A stretch of DNA of 64,000 nt from an uncultured Lachnospiraceae bacterium (GTDB lineage Bacteria; Bacillota; Clostridia; Lachnospirales; Lachnospiraceae). The translations under genes were made by a program, and so were the position numbers. The notes under the pieces were generated by a model, which made no database searches, was not told the DNA's origin, and was given only the letters and a program-made list of their open reading frames with translations. Shown piece after piece: positions 43,271-51,952 of this stretch (the stretch's first letter is position 1; every line of letters starts with the position of its first letter). The stretch covers positions 77,516 through 141,515 of the forward strand of contig CAJUFE010000004.1 in NCBI GenBank assembly GCA_910585635.1, read 5' to 3'.

Positions 43271-44575
43271 TCACTTAGTGAGCCCCGGCAGGAGCAGGCT
43301 GACCTGAGGTACAAAGGCGATGAACATGAGCGCGATAAAGAACGCGATCAGGAAGGGGATCGTGGCCTTGGCGATCTTCAGCACCGGCACGCCGGTCATG
43401 CTGCTGGCCACATAGAGGTTGATGCCCATGGGCGGCGTCACCATGCCGATCGCTAAGTTGGCGGTCATCATGATACCGAAGTGGACCGGATCCATCCCCA
43501 CAGACTGGGCGATCGGCAGGAAGATCGGGGTCAGGATCATGATGTTGGGGATGTTATCTAAGAGCATCCCGAAGACCAGGAGGATCAGGTTGATCACCAG
43601 GATGACCATGACCTTGCTGGATATGCTCCCCAAGATCCCCGCGCTGATCACCTGGGGATACCGCAGCATGGTCAGGGCCCGTCCAAAGGCCGTGGCTGCC
43701 GAGATGATGAACAGGATGGTCACATAGGTCTTGCTCCCCTCCACCAGAAGGCCGGGCAGCTCCCGGATCTTTAAGGTCTTGTAGACGAACAGGCTGATCA
43801 AAAGAGCATAGATGACGGATATAGCCGCCGCCTCCGTGGGGGAGGCGATCCCGCCGTAGATGCTCCCCAGGATGATCACCGGCGTAAGCAGGGCGAAGAA
43901 GCTTTCCTTGAACAGGGAGGCCAGCCCCATGCTCCGGATCTTCTCATAATTCTCCTTGAGCTTCTCCTTATCCTCCCCGCTCTTCTTGCAGTGGATATAG
44001 GCGCAGACCATCAGGGCCACACCGATCAGGATACCTGGGATCACGCCGCCGATGAACAGATCCGAAGGCGAAGCGTTGGAGGCGGAGGAATAGACGATGT
44101 AGGAGATACTGGGCGGGATGATCACGCCCAGGCCCCCGGCTACCGTCACGATGGCCGTGCTGAAGATCTTATCGTAGCCTAAGGCCACCAGGAAGGGGAT
44201 CGTCATGGCTCCCACCGCCGATACCGTAGCAGGGGATGAGCCGGATATAGCGCCATAGAACATACAGGTGATGATCACCGCGCAGGGCATACCGGCTGTC
44301 CGGTTGCCGATAAAGTAGGCGAAAAAGTTAAAGAGCTTTTCCGAGATCTTCCCTCTGGCCATGATGATCCCGGATAGCATGAAGAGCGGTACTGCTAATA
44401 AAGTAAAGCTGTCAAGGCCGCTGACCATGCTCCGGATAGCCGCCTCTGCCGTATAGGGGAAGGCCGGATCTAACAGGGACGGAAGAGAGGCCATCCCTCC
44501 GAACACCACCGCTACCGGGGTCCCCACCGCGATCAGGACCGCGAACACCAGGAAAAATAACCCCATGGACATCAC
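43271..44575 (-). CDS. dctM: TRAP transporter large permease (second system)
   Basis: A 434-residue DctM membrane protein with about 12 hydrophobic segments. Family features: TLLAVPLFMLSGIIMARGKI, CMFYGAISGSSPATVSAVGA, VIIPPSISYIVYSSASNASP, and the C-terminal GMLLDNIPNIMILTPIFLPI with GMVTPPMGINLYVA. It overlaps the end of dctQ by four bases and precedes the receptor gene. It is only distantly similar to the DctM at 22331, so the two systems probably carry different solutes. Confidence 0.92.
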   Translation of the reverse strand: MMSMGLFFLVFAVLIAVGTPVAVVFGGMASLPSLLDPAFPYTAEAAIRSMVSGLDSFTLLAVPLFMLSGIIMARGKISEKLFNFFAYFIGNRTAGMPCAVIITCMFYGAISGSSPATVSAVGAMTIPFLVALGYDKIFSTAIVTVAGGLGVIIPPSISYIVYSSASNASPSDLFIGGVIPGILIGVALMVCAYIHCKKSGEDKEKLKENYEKIRSMGLASLFKESFFALLTPVIILGSIYGGIASPTEAAAISVIYALLISLFVYKTLKIRELPGLLVEGSKTYVTILFIISAATAFGRALTMLRYPQVISAGILGSISSKVMVILVINLILLVFGMLLDNIPNIMILTPIFLPIAQSVGMDPVHFGIMMTANLAIGMVTPPMGINLYVASSMTGVPVLKIAKATIPFLIAFFIALMFIAFVPQVSLLLPGLTK

Positions 44576-45060
44576 GTATCTCCTCCTTTCCTCGCTCCAA
44601 GGACATCTAACGCCAGCACCTGGACCACCCGGATCACCGCCAGCCCAAACCCCAGGACCGGCGCCATATAGATGTACACCATAGAGATCTGGAGCGTGCC
44701 GCTGACCTGTCCGCTCTTTGCCACGGACTGCAGCACGCTGATCGAGCCTTTGAACATCCAGGCAAAGAACAGGAAGACGATCACCTGGGCGAAGATCCGC
44801 AGACCCTTTTGGACCTTCTCCGGCATGATCTGCACCAGGGCGTCCACACTGATCCCGCTCTTGTTCCGTATCCAGTAGCTGATGCTGGTGAACCCTGAGA
44901 AGATCAGACAGTATTTGCTGATCTCGTCGCTCCAGGTCAGCCCGCTGTTGAAGATGTAGCGCAGGATCACATTTGCTGAAGTCAGCACGATCAATGTCAG
45001 GAGAAAGACCGATAACAGGGCTTCTTCCACATGCTTATCCAGCCACTTGAGCATTTTCAT
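44572..45060 (-). CDS. dctQ: TRAP transporter small permease (second system)
   Basis: A 162-residue four-helix DctQ protein, first gene of the operon. The family signature SGLTWSDEISKYCLIFSGFT follows helix 1, and NKSGISVDALVQIMPEKVQK is the usual loop. The start at 45060 follows AAGGAGG by seven bases; the longer frame to 45114 has no ribosome site. A leader of about 190 bases separates it from the promoter at 45258. The stop overlaps the dctM start. Confidence 0.88.
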   Translation of the reverse strand: MKMLKWLDKHVEEALLSVFLLTLIVLTSANVILRYIFNSGLTWSDEISKYCLIFSGFTSISYWIRNKSGISVDALVQIMPEKVQKGLRIFAQVIVFLFFAWMFKGSISVLQSVAKSGQVSGTLQISMVYIYMAPVLGFGLAVIRVVQVLALDVLGARKGGDT

Positions 45061-45247
45061 GACTTTTCCTCCTTCATCTCTTGTCCAGAACGTCCTTAAG
45101 ACCAGTATACCCATCCTGCGGCCTGTCCGGGTATAACGGCACTTTTAAAGGATGCTCTGCTCTGCCGCTCTCGTCACATTTCCCTTCTTAAGATCCTTGG
45201 AAAATGATCTTTTGATCGATCTGTTGCAATAAAAAGGGATGTGATGG

Positions 45248-45286
45248 TTGTAAGATCATTATATATGCTCTATAATACTAAGTAAA
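45248..45286. promoter_or_regulatory. Overlapping divergent promoters of LysR gene and TRAP operon
   Basis: Plus strand: TTGTAA (45248), 17 bases, TATAAT (45271) toward the LysR gene. Minus strand: TTTACT (45286-45281), 17 bases, TATAAT (45263-45258) toward the TRAP operon. The two -10 and -35 boxes interleave, so one bound regulator could control both. AT-rich sequence to 45330 could hold LysR sites. Confidence 0.7.
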
Positions 45287-45356
45287 GTTACTAATATTTT
45301 TATCAGTCAGTAGTTTTTGTAAGTATTATGGGAATATTGGATAAAAGGAGGATATC

Positions 45357-46283
45357 ATGGACTTAAAACTCTTAGAATATATCGTGGCGATCGCCGACTA
45401 TGGGAATATCACGAAGGCGGCCGAAGCTCTCTACATCACCCAGTCCGGCCTGAACCAGCAGCTGATCCGGCTGGAAAAGGAACTGGACACCCAGCTCTTC
45501 TACCGGACGAAGCGCTCTCTCCACCCCACACAGGCAGGGAAGATCTATATCGAGAACGCAAGGGAGATCCTGCGGATCAGGCGGAACACCTATCTGCAGC
45601 TCCATGACCTGAACCACAACATCACCGGGGAGCTGTCCTTCGGCCTCTCCTGGGAACACGGTATCAATATGTTCGTGGAGATCTTCCCGGAGTTCGTCAA
45701 ACGGTATCCGGGGATCAATGTCCGCCTATATGAACGGCGGGTGAACGAGCAGCAGGAGATGCTGCGGACCGGCCGTCTGGATCTGGCCTTTATCATGCTC
45801 ACGGAGAAGGATAAGGTGGATCTGGAATACATCCATCTCTGCGACGAGGAATTTATCCTGGGAGTCCCCCGCTCCCATCCGCTGGCGCAGAAATATGCCG
45901 CACCTCCGGGGGAGCCGCTGACCACCATCGACCTGCGGGAATTTAGAGAGGAGAAATTCTCCTTTATGTTCTCCTCCTCCACCCAGCGCAGCGCTATCGA
46001 CCCTTTGTTCCAGGAGGCCGGCTTCACGCCGAAGATCATCTTCGAGACCTCCATGAACTACGCCCTTGCCAAGATGGTCTGCGCCGGGCTGTGCTGCACC
46101 ATCATGCCCTACGACTATGCCATCAACGACGAGAACGGCGCATGGTTCCGCCTAAAGAGCCGGCCCACCTGGGAATGGGTGATCGCCTACTCCGGCAAGC
46201 TGCGCTTAAACGACTCCGTCCGCTATCTGATCCAGCTGATCCAACGATATGCCCGGGGGCGGGAGCTTATGTGGATGGACTAG
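45357..46283 (+). CDS. LysR-family transcriptional regulator
   Basis: A 308-residue LysR regulator: N-terminal winged helix-turn-helix (LLEYIVAIADYGNITKAAEA, LYITQSGLNQQLIRLEKEL) and a two-lobe periplasmic-binding-like effector domain from about residue 90. It is divergent from the TRAP-amidohydrolase operon with overlapping promoters, the standard arrangement for a LysR protein that activates its neighbour when the imported solute or its product binds. GGAGG precedes the ATG. It faces the zinc dehydrogenase gene tail to tail. Confidence 0.92.
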   Translation: MDLKLLEYIVAIADYGNITKAAEALYITQSGLNQQLIRLEKELDTQLFYRTKRSLHPTQAGKIYIENAREILRIRRNTYLQLHDLNHNITGELSFGLSWEHGINMFVEIFPEFVKRYPGINVRLYERRVNEQQEMLRTGRLDLAFIMLTEKDKVDLEYIHLCDEEFILGVPRSHPLAQKYAAPPGEPLTTIDLREFREEKFSFMFSSSTQRSAIDPLFQEAGFTPKIIFETSMNYALAKMVCAGLCCTIMPYDYAINDENGAWFRLKSRPTWEWVIAYSGKLRLNDSVRYLIQLIQRYARGRELMWMD

Positions 46284-46370
46284 AGTATATAGCGTTCATT
46301 TTAAGAACTTGTTCCTTTTTAAAAAGAGATGGGGTATACTGTTGATAGGTACTTGCAAGATCAAAGATAC

Positions 46371-46404
46371 GTCCGTATCAGGCTCTATACTGGCTGATAC
46401 GGAC
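46371..46404. repeat. Perfect 11-bp inverted repeat
   Basis: GTCCGTATCAG and CTGATACGGAC around 12 bases. No T-run. It lies just after a TATACT box at 46335 in a region without a gene. Confidence 0.5.
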
Positions 46405-46442
46405 AGAAAAGGAGAAAAGATAGTCCCTTCATCACATGGACA

Positions 46443-46503
46443 GAGCGGTCCACTCTAAGATCACATACTGCCAACGCACATCTTAGTGGAGGACCGCTCC
46501 TTT
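46443..46503. terminator. Terminator between LysR and dehydrogenase genes
   Basis: GAGCGGTCC pairs with GGACCGCTC, with a second inner pairing of CTAAGAT with ATCTTAG, followed by CTTTAT. It lies between convergent genes and could serve both strands. Confidence 0.6.
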
Positions 46504-46550
46504 ATCTATCTCTCTTCTTTTGTCTGCATCCACCTGTTCTGCCTACAAGC

Positions 46551-47582
46551 CTACGGATGTACCACCACCTTGATCGACTCCGCGCTCATCTGCATATGGA
46601 TGGCCTCGTCCATGTGCTCCAGATCATAGGTATGGGTGATCAGCTTTTTTAACTGCAGCCTACCGCTGTTTATCAGGTCCACGGCACGCTGGTGGGTATC
46701 CGGGTTGATCATGGACCCCACGATCTTCAGCTCCTTCTTGTAGACATCGAAAAGGGGCAGGGGTACGGTGGCATCCACGCCCGGCACAGAGAACAGCAGG
46801 ATCGTGGCGGCGAAGCCTGCCGCCTTAAAGGCCTGCTCCACGGCAAAGGGCTTACCCACGCACTCGATCACCACATCAGCCCCCTTCCGTCCGCAGATCT
46901 CCCAGATCTTCTGGGGCACATCCTCATGGATCGGATCGATCGTGGCATCTGCGCCCACCTCCATGCCGATCTTCCTGCGCATCTTGACAGGTTCACTGAG
47001 GATGACGGTAGACGCGCCGCAGATCCTGGCCATCTGCACCATCATCAGACCGATGGTCCCGCCGCCGATCACCAGCACCACCTGCCCCGGACGGATCTGG
47101 GCCTGGTCGATCCCGTGGATCACGCAGGCCAGAGGCTCTGCCATGGCCGCCTCATCAAAGGAGATATCCTCCCGCACCTTAAAGCACTGGGTCTCCGGGC
47201 AGACCGCATATTCCGCAAAGCCGCCGTTCACATTGACCCCAAGGGCGAACAGATGCTCACACTCCTGCTTCTTCCCCACACGGCAGGGAACGCACTGACC
47301 GCAGTACATGTTCGGGTCCATGGCCACATGGTCCCCCGGCTTAAAGGAGGTGACCTCCTCGCCTACCTTGGCCACCACTCCGGCAAACTCATGGCCCAGC
47401 ACCACCGGCGGCGTCACCTCGGCGGAACCCTTCTCCCCATGGTAGATATGCACGTCTGTGCCGCAGATCCCGCAGGCCTTATTGTTCACCAGGATGTCGT
47501 GGGGACCCAGGGGACCAAAGGTCATCTCCCGCACCTCAAACTTCGGCTCGTGCTCTGCGCCTACAAAAAAACACCCTTTCAT
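46551..47582 (-). CDS. Zinc-dependent medium-chain alcohol dehydrogenase
   Basis: A 343-residue NAD(P)-linked dehydrogenase of the sorbitol/threonine dehydrogenase group. Catalytic zinc region ACGICGTDVHIYHG and LGHEFAGVV, structural zinc Cys in CGQCVPCRVGKKQEC, Rossmann loop VIGGGTIGLMM. It oxidises a polyol or secondary alcohol; the substrate is not clear. The start at 47582 follows AAGGAGTG; the promoter TTGAAA-17-TATAAT is at 47666-47694. Single-gene transcript, divergent from the esterase gene. Confidence 0.9.
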   Translation of the reverse strand: MKGCFFVGAEHEPKFEVREMTFGPLGPHDILVNNKACGICGTDVHIYHGEKGSAEVTPPVVLGHEFAGVVAKVGEEVTSFKPGDHVAMDPNMYCGQCVPCRVGKKQECEHLFALGVNVNGGFAEYAVCPETQCFKVREDISFDEAAMAEPLACVIHGIDQAQIRPGQVVLVIGGGTIGLMMVQMARICGASTVILSEPVKMRRKIGMEVGADATIDPIHEDVPQKIWEICGRKGADVVIECVGKPFAVEQAFKAAGFAATILLFSVPGVDATVPLPLFDVYKKELKIVGSMINPDTHQRAVDLINSGRLQLKKLITHTYDLEHMDEAIHMQMSAESIKVVVHP

Positions 47583-47665
47583 CAAAACACACTCCTTTCC
47601 CATATCCGCCTGATATCCATCTGTTTCCGTAATAGCCGATCCAGATCCTATTTTTAGACATCCCC

Positions 47666-47694
47666 ATTATACTAAACAAGGCTCGATCTTTCAA
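47666..47694 (-). promoter_or_regulatory. Dehydrogenase promoter
   Basis: Minus strand TTGAAA, 17-base spacer, TATAAT. Confidence 0.65.
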
Positions 47695-47734
47695 CAGGAG
47701 CCTCCCTGCCGCCCTATTCTCACATCCCTATGAC

Positions 47735-47763
47735 TTGCCCTTCTCCGTTCCATCTGCTATACT
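47735..47763 (+). promoter_or_regulatory. Promoter of the EstA-like esterase
   Basis: TTGCCC, 17-base spacer, TATACT, 40 bases before the start codon. Confidence 0.5.
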
Positions 47764-47804
47764 ATACCCCACAAACTTCTAAGATCAAGAGGAGGCGATC
47801 AGCA

Positions 47805-48605
47805 ATGGCACTGATGCATGTAGACTTTTTTTCCGATGTACTGGGGATGTGCATGGAGATGGATGTGATCATCCCCCAGCAGACCAGACGGCAGATCGGG
47901 ATGGAGGGCAAGGCGGAGGACGGACCCTATAAGACCATGTACCTGCTCCACGGCATGAGCGACGACCAAACGATCTGGCTCAGGAGGACCTCGATCGAAC
48001 GGTATGTGAGCCAGCTGGGGATCGCGGTGGTGATGCCCACCACCCACCTGGGCTTCTATACCGATACGACCTACGGGATGCGGTACTGGACCTTTATCTC
48101 CCAGGAGCTGCCCCAGATCTGCCGGGATTTCTTCCCCCGGATGTCCCAAAGAAAAGAGGATACCTTAGCCGCAGGGCTGTCCATGGGCGGCTATGGCGCG
48201 TGGAAGCTGGGCCTTGGGGCCAGCCAGACCTTCGGCGCGGCCGCCTCCCTCTCCGGCGCCCTGGATATGTCCGCAGACCTCTGCCGCCATATGGAGGACG
48301 AGAAAAGGCAGCTGTTCACCGGGATCTTCGGCAGCGCCGAACAGCTAAAAGGATCGGATAACGACCTGTTTACCCTGGCCGAGAAGCTGGCTGCTTCGAA
48401 AAAGCCACGTCCCCGTCTCTATGCCTGGTGCGGCATGGAGGACTTCCTCTATCAGGACAATCTCCACGCCTGGGATCATGTCAAAAAGCTGGGCTATGAC
48501 CTGACCAGCGAGGTCTCTCCCGGGGACCACCAGTGGAAGTACTGGGACGCGAAGATCCAGGATGTGCTGCGCTGGTGGCTGGATATCGATCTGGACCTGG
48601 CCTGA
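47805..48605 (+). CDS. Alpha/beta-hydrolase esterase (tributyrin esterase/EstD-like)
   Basis: A 266-residue cytoplasmic esterase of the putative-esterase family that includes tributyrin esterase EstA and S-formylglutathione hydrolase. Features: MEMDVIIPQQTRR in the first strands, YLLHGMSDDQTIWLRRTSIE (oxyanion region), nucleophile GLSMGGYGA (Ser126), Asp in WCGMEDFLY and His in SPGDHQWKYW. No signal peptide. The start at 47805 follows AGAGGAGG; the frame continues to 47730 without a ribosome site. Natural substrate unknown, probably short-chain acyl esters. Confidence 0.87.
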   Translation: MALMHVDFFSDVLGMCMEMDVIIPQQTRRQIGMEGKAEDGPYKTMYLLHGMSDDQTIWLRRTSIERYVSQLGIAVVMPTTHLGFYTDTTYGMRYWTFISQELPQICRDFFPRMSQRKEDTLAAGLSMGGYGAWKLGLGASQTFGAAASLSGALDMSADLCRHMEDEKRQLFTGIFGSAEQLKGSDNDLFTLAEKLAASKKPRPRLYAWCGMEDFLYQDNLHAWDHVKKLGYDLTSEVSPGDHQWKYWDAKIQDVLRWWLDIDLDLA

Positions 48606-48714
48606 TCTGTCACGCCGGACCTGGCGCACTGTCCGGTCGTTCCGAGTTGGATCGCTGCCCGATCTTTCTGGTCTGCTACTCTGCCCGGCCATCCTGCCCG
48701 GTCTCGCTGACCGG

Positions 48715-50622
48715 TCACTCTGGCCGGTCTCGTTGATCGATCGCTCTATCCGGCGCCTCTGCCAGATCGCCAGCGATACAGCCCAGGAACCGCTCCCCGT
48801 ACTTCTCATATTTATGGTCCCCCACCCCGGATACAGACAGCATCTCCTGTCTGGTCCGGGGTTTCAGCATGCACATATGGACCAGGGTCTTGTCGGAAAA
48901 GACGATATAAGGCGGAACGCTCTCCTCCCTGGCGATCTGGGTCCGGAGCGCGCGCAGCTTCTGGAACAAGGTCTCCTCCTTCTCTGTGAGCTCCACGCCG
49001 CCCACCGGCCCCTTCTTTCCTTTGCTCTCCTTTTTCTTTTCCCCTTCTCCTTTCTCGGGCCGCTCTGTCTCCTTCGCCGCCTTCATGATGACCTGGCTCC
49101 CTTCTTCTAAGACCTCCCTGGAACTCTCCGTCAGCTTAACGATGGCATAGCCGTCATCGGTGACCTGCAGATAGCCCTTCAGCTGCAGATGATCCAGCAC
49201 CCGCCGGATCTTATAGACCGGTGTCTTTGCACATGCGCCATAACAAGGGTCCTCATCCATCCTGTAGCTTTTGATCTTCGCGGTCTTTGCCCCGCGTAAG
49301 GTATCCACGATCACCGTGGTCCCATACCGCTGCCGGCTGCTCTCCACACACCGGATCAACGCCCTGGCGGTCTCGGTCACATCCACCTCCTCGAACTGGG
49401 TCAGACAGTTGGAGCAATTCCCGCAGTAGTTGCTCCCATACTCCCCAAAATACCGTAATATGTAGTCCCGCAGACAATCCGAGGTAAAGCAGTAAAAGGT
49501 CATCCTCTTTAGCCTCTCCCTATCCCTCTCCCGGATGATCGCCCTGGTCAGCTCATCCAGCTCTTGTTCCGCCTGTCCCCGCTCGATGAAGAACTGGTCC
49601 GTGATCACATCCTGGCCGCTGTAATATAAGATGCACTCCGCCGCCTCCCCGTCCCGACCCGCGCGGCCCGCCTCCTGGTAATACGCCTCGATATTCTTTG
49701 GCATCCCGTAGTGGAGCACAAAGCGCACATTGGACTTGTCGATCCCCATCCCGAAAGCATTGGTGGCCACAATCACCGGCACTCGGTCATAGATAAAATC
49801 CTCCTGGTCCCGCTTCCGCTCCTCATCGCTTAAGCCAGCGTGATAGCGGGTCACCGCGAAGCCATCCTTAAGCAGCCGCTCGCAGACCTCGTCCACCTGC
49901 TTGCGGGTCAGGCAATAGATGATCCCGCTGTCCCCCTTGTGGGTCTCCAGATAATCTTTTATCGCCCCATACCGGTCCTTAGCCTTCACCACGCCAAAAT
50001 ACAGGTTGCTGCGGTCAAAGCCGGTGGTCACCACCGTGGGGTCCCGAAGCTGCAGGATATCCACGATATCCTCCCTGACCTCCTTTGTGGCCGTAGCCGT
50101 GAAAGCACTGATCACCGGACGCTCCCTTAGCTGTCCGATAAAATCCATGATCTTCAGATAGCTGGGCCTGAAATCCTGCCCCCACTGGGACACACAGTGG
50201 GCCTCGTCCACCGCCACCATATCGATCTGGCTGTGGAGGGCAAAGTCTAAAAAGCTCTCCGTCAGCAGCCGCTCCGGCGCCACATAGATGATCGGATACC
50301 GCCCCTGTCTGGCAAATTCCAGCGCCTTATGATACTGCCCCGGGGTCAGGGAGCTGTTCAGATAAGCCGCATGGATCCCCGCCTGGTTCAGGCTCCCCAC
50401 CTGGTCCTTCATCAGCGAGATCAGCGGCGAGATCACCAGGGTGATCCCGCCCATCAGCAATGCCGGGATCTGATAGCACAAAGACTTCCCCGCCCCTGTG
50501 GGCATGATCCCAAAGGTATCCTTCCCTTCCAGGATGCTGTCGATCAGCACCTCCTGGGCCTCACGAAAGGTATCATAGCCAAAATATCGTTTTAAGATCT
50601 CGTATTTCCCTTCTCTGTTCAT
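48715..50622 (-). CDS. recQ: RecQ-family ATP-dependent DNA helicase
   Basis: A 635-residue 3'-5' helicase. Motif I MPTGAGKSLCYQIPALL, motif II VDEAHCVSQWGQDFR, motif VI YYQEAGRAGRDG, then the RecQ zinc site (Cys in YCFTSDCLR and YCGNCSNC), the RQC winged helix and a C-terminal HRDC domain (last 75 residues, LRALRTQIAREESVPPYIVF). A Lys/Glu-rich linker separates RQC and HRDC. It acts at stalled forks and in recombination. The start at 50622 suits the family start MNREGKYEILKRYFGYDTFR and a GAGG five bases before; an ATG at 50658 is possible. Promoter at 50683. Confidence 0.93.
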   Translation of the reverse strand: MNREGKYEILKRYFGYDTFREAQEVLIDSILEGKDTFGIMPTGAGKSLCYQIPALLMGGITLVISPLISLMKDQVGSLNQAGIHAAYLNSSLTPGQYHKALEFARQGRYPIIYVAPERLLTESFLDFALHSQIDMVAVDEAHCVSQWGQDFRPSYLKIMDFIGQLRERPVISAFTATATKEVREDIVDILQLRDPTVVTTGFDRSNLYFGVVKAKDRYGAIKDYLETHKGDSGIIYCLTRKQVDEVCERLLKDGFAVTRYHAGLSDEERKRDQEDFIYDRVPVIVATNAFGMGIDKSNVRFVLHYGMPKNIEAYYQEAGRAGRDGEAAECILYYSGQDVITDQFFIERGQAEQELDELTRAIIRERDRERLKRMTFYCFTSDCLRDYILRYFGEYGSNYCGNCSNCLTQFEEVDVTETARALIRCVESSRQRYGTTVIVDTLRGAKTAKIKSYRMDEDPCYGACAKTPVYKIRRVLDHLQLKGYLQVTDDGYAIVKLTESSREVLEEGSQVIMKAAKETERPEKGEGEKKKESKGKKGPVGGVELTEKEETLFQKLRALRTQIAREESVPPYIVFSDKTLVHMCMLKPRTRQEMLSVSGVGDHKYEKYGERFLGCIAGDLAEAPDRAIDQRDRPE

Positions 50623-50682
50623 CCTGTCCTCTTTCCGGATCACGTATGTCCTACTCATTTTCCATAACTTTCCTTATCCCTT

Positions 50683-50712
50683 ATCATAGCATAACGGACG
50701 GGCAGGCGTCAA
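50683..50712 (-). promoter_or_regulatory. recQ promoter
   Basis: Minus strand TTGACG, 18-base spacer, TATGAT. Confidence 0.6.
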
Positions 50713-50833
50713 AGGTTTTTGTAAAATCTTGTAATCTTGATCATCGTATAGTTACCTTTCACACCTACGCCAGCTGTTGGATAGGTGCAGGTGCATTGTT
50801 GGCCACCCGGTCGGTCCTATGACCAACTTTCTC

Positions 50834-50863
50834 TTGACAGCCCCCCTCCTTTTTCCGTATCAT
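50834..50863 (+). promoter_or_regulatory. Promoter of the sugar isomerase gene
   Basis: TTGACA, 18-base spacer, TATCAT. The 300-base gap 50623-50923 also holds the recQ promoter and a CCGCGG palindrome near 50885; nothing else is seen in it. Confidence 0.6.
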
Positions 50864-50923
50864 GGAAAAAAAAGACCACCCGCGGCCACCCCGCGGTCAT
50901 GACCAGAAAAGGAGGCCACCACT

Positions 50924-51820
50924 ATGAACAGTTCGATCCACCGATATTTCCAGATCGGCACCATCCGCTGGATGTCCTTTCCCCGGATGGATGTGCTGGA
51001 GTCGATCAGGCGGATCGCGGCAGATGACTACTTCGACGCGATCGAGATCACCCAGTGCCGGGACAAAGAGGAGCGGGATGCTGTAAAAAAGCTCTTAGGA
51101 CAGTCCCACCTGAAAGTCTGCTACGGCGCTCAGCCCAGGCTGCTGGGACCAGGCTTAAATCCCAATGACCTTGACGAGGAGGGGCGGGCGGCGGCGGAAG
51201 CCACCTTGCTGGAGGCGATCGATGAAGCCCAGTATCTGGGTGCGAGAGGGATCGCCTTCCTGGCCGGGAAATGGCAGGAGGAGACCAGAGAGCAGGCCTA
51301 TGCCCAGCTTTTAAAGACCACCAGGAACCTGTGCGGCTACGCGGCAAAAAAGGACATGTCCGTGGAGCTGGAGGTCTTCGACTACGATATGGATAAGGCC
51401 GTCCTGATCGGACCGGCTCCTCTGGCCGCCCGTTTTGCCGCCGATATGCGGACCACCCACCCCAACTTCGGCCTGCTGGTGGACCTGTCCCATTTTCCTA
51501 CCACCTATGAGACCTCCCGCTTTGTGATCCGGACCCTGCGGCCTTACATCACCCATCTCCATTTCGGGAACGCGGTGGTGAAAAAGGGCTGCGCAGCCTA
51601 CGGGGACAAGCACCCTCGCTTCGGCTTCCCGGAGAGCGCCAATGACACGCCTCAGCTGGTGGATTATCTGACCGTTTTAAAAGAAGAAGGCTTTTTCAAT
51701 GCCGCCGATCCCATGGTATTATCTATGGAGGTAACGCCTTTTGGGGATGAAGAGGAAGAGATCGTCCTGGCTGGCACCAAGCGGGTCTTAAACCGTGCCT
51801 GGGCTCTGGTGGAGGAGTGA
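50924..51820 (+). CDS. Sugar phosphate isomerase/epimerase family protein
   Basis: A 298-residue TIM-barrel protein of the xylose-isomerase-like family (hydroxypyruvate isomerase, inosose dehydratase relatives). Metal-ligand candidates lie in SVELEVFDYD, LLVDLSHFPTTYE, THLHFGNAV and the final LSMEVTPFG, matching the Glu-Asp-His-Glu pattern of the family. AAAGGAGG precedes the ATG. A D-2-hydroxyacid dehydrogenase gene follows after 132 bases on the same strand; together they could interconvert and reduce a hydroxypyruvate-like acid. Substrate not determinable. Confidence 0.82.
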   Translation: MNSSIHRYFQIGTIRWMSFPRMDVLESIRRIAADDYFDAIEITQCRDKEERDAVKKLLGQSHLKVCYGAQPRLLGPGLNPNDLDEEGRAAAEATLLEAIDEAQYLGARGIAFLAGKWQEETREQAYAQLLKTTRNLCGYAAKKDMSVELEVFDYDMDKAVLIGPAPLAARFAADMRTTHPNFGLLVDLSHFPTTYETSRFVIRTLRPYITHLHFGNAVVKKGCAAYGDKHPRFGFPESANDTPQLVDYLTVLKEEGFFNAADPMVLSMEVTPFGDEEEEIVLAGTKRVLNRAWALVEE

Positions 51821-51952
51821 TCCGTGCCTGGGTCCTGACAGCGCATCAGCATATCTGATGCCATACAGCCTCTCCGCAGGCAGATCTTCATGATGACCAG
51901 ACCAAGAACGCATATATGTCGAAACAAAAAGCAGAAAAGAAAGGATAAAGGG

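Noticed and set aside
46435..46485. 16-aa frame MDRAVHSKITYCQRTS
   Set aside because: It lies within the terminator hairpin, and the nearest ribosome site is 20 bases away.
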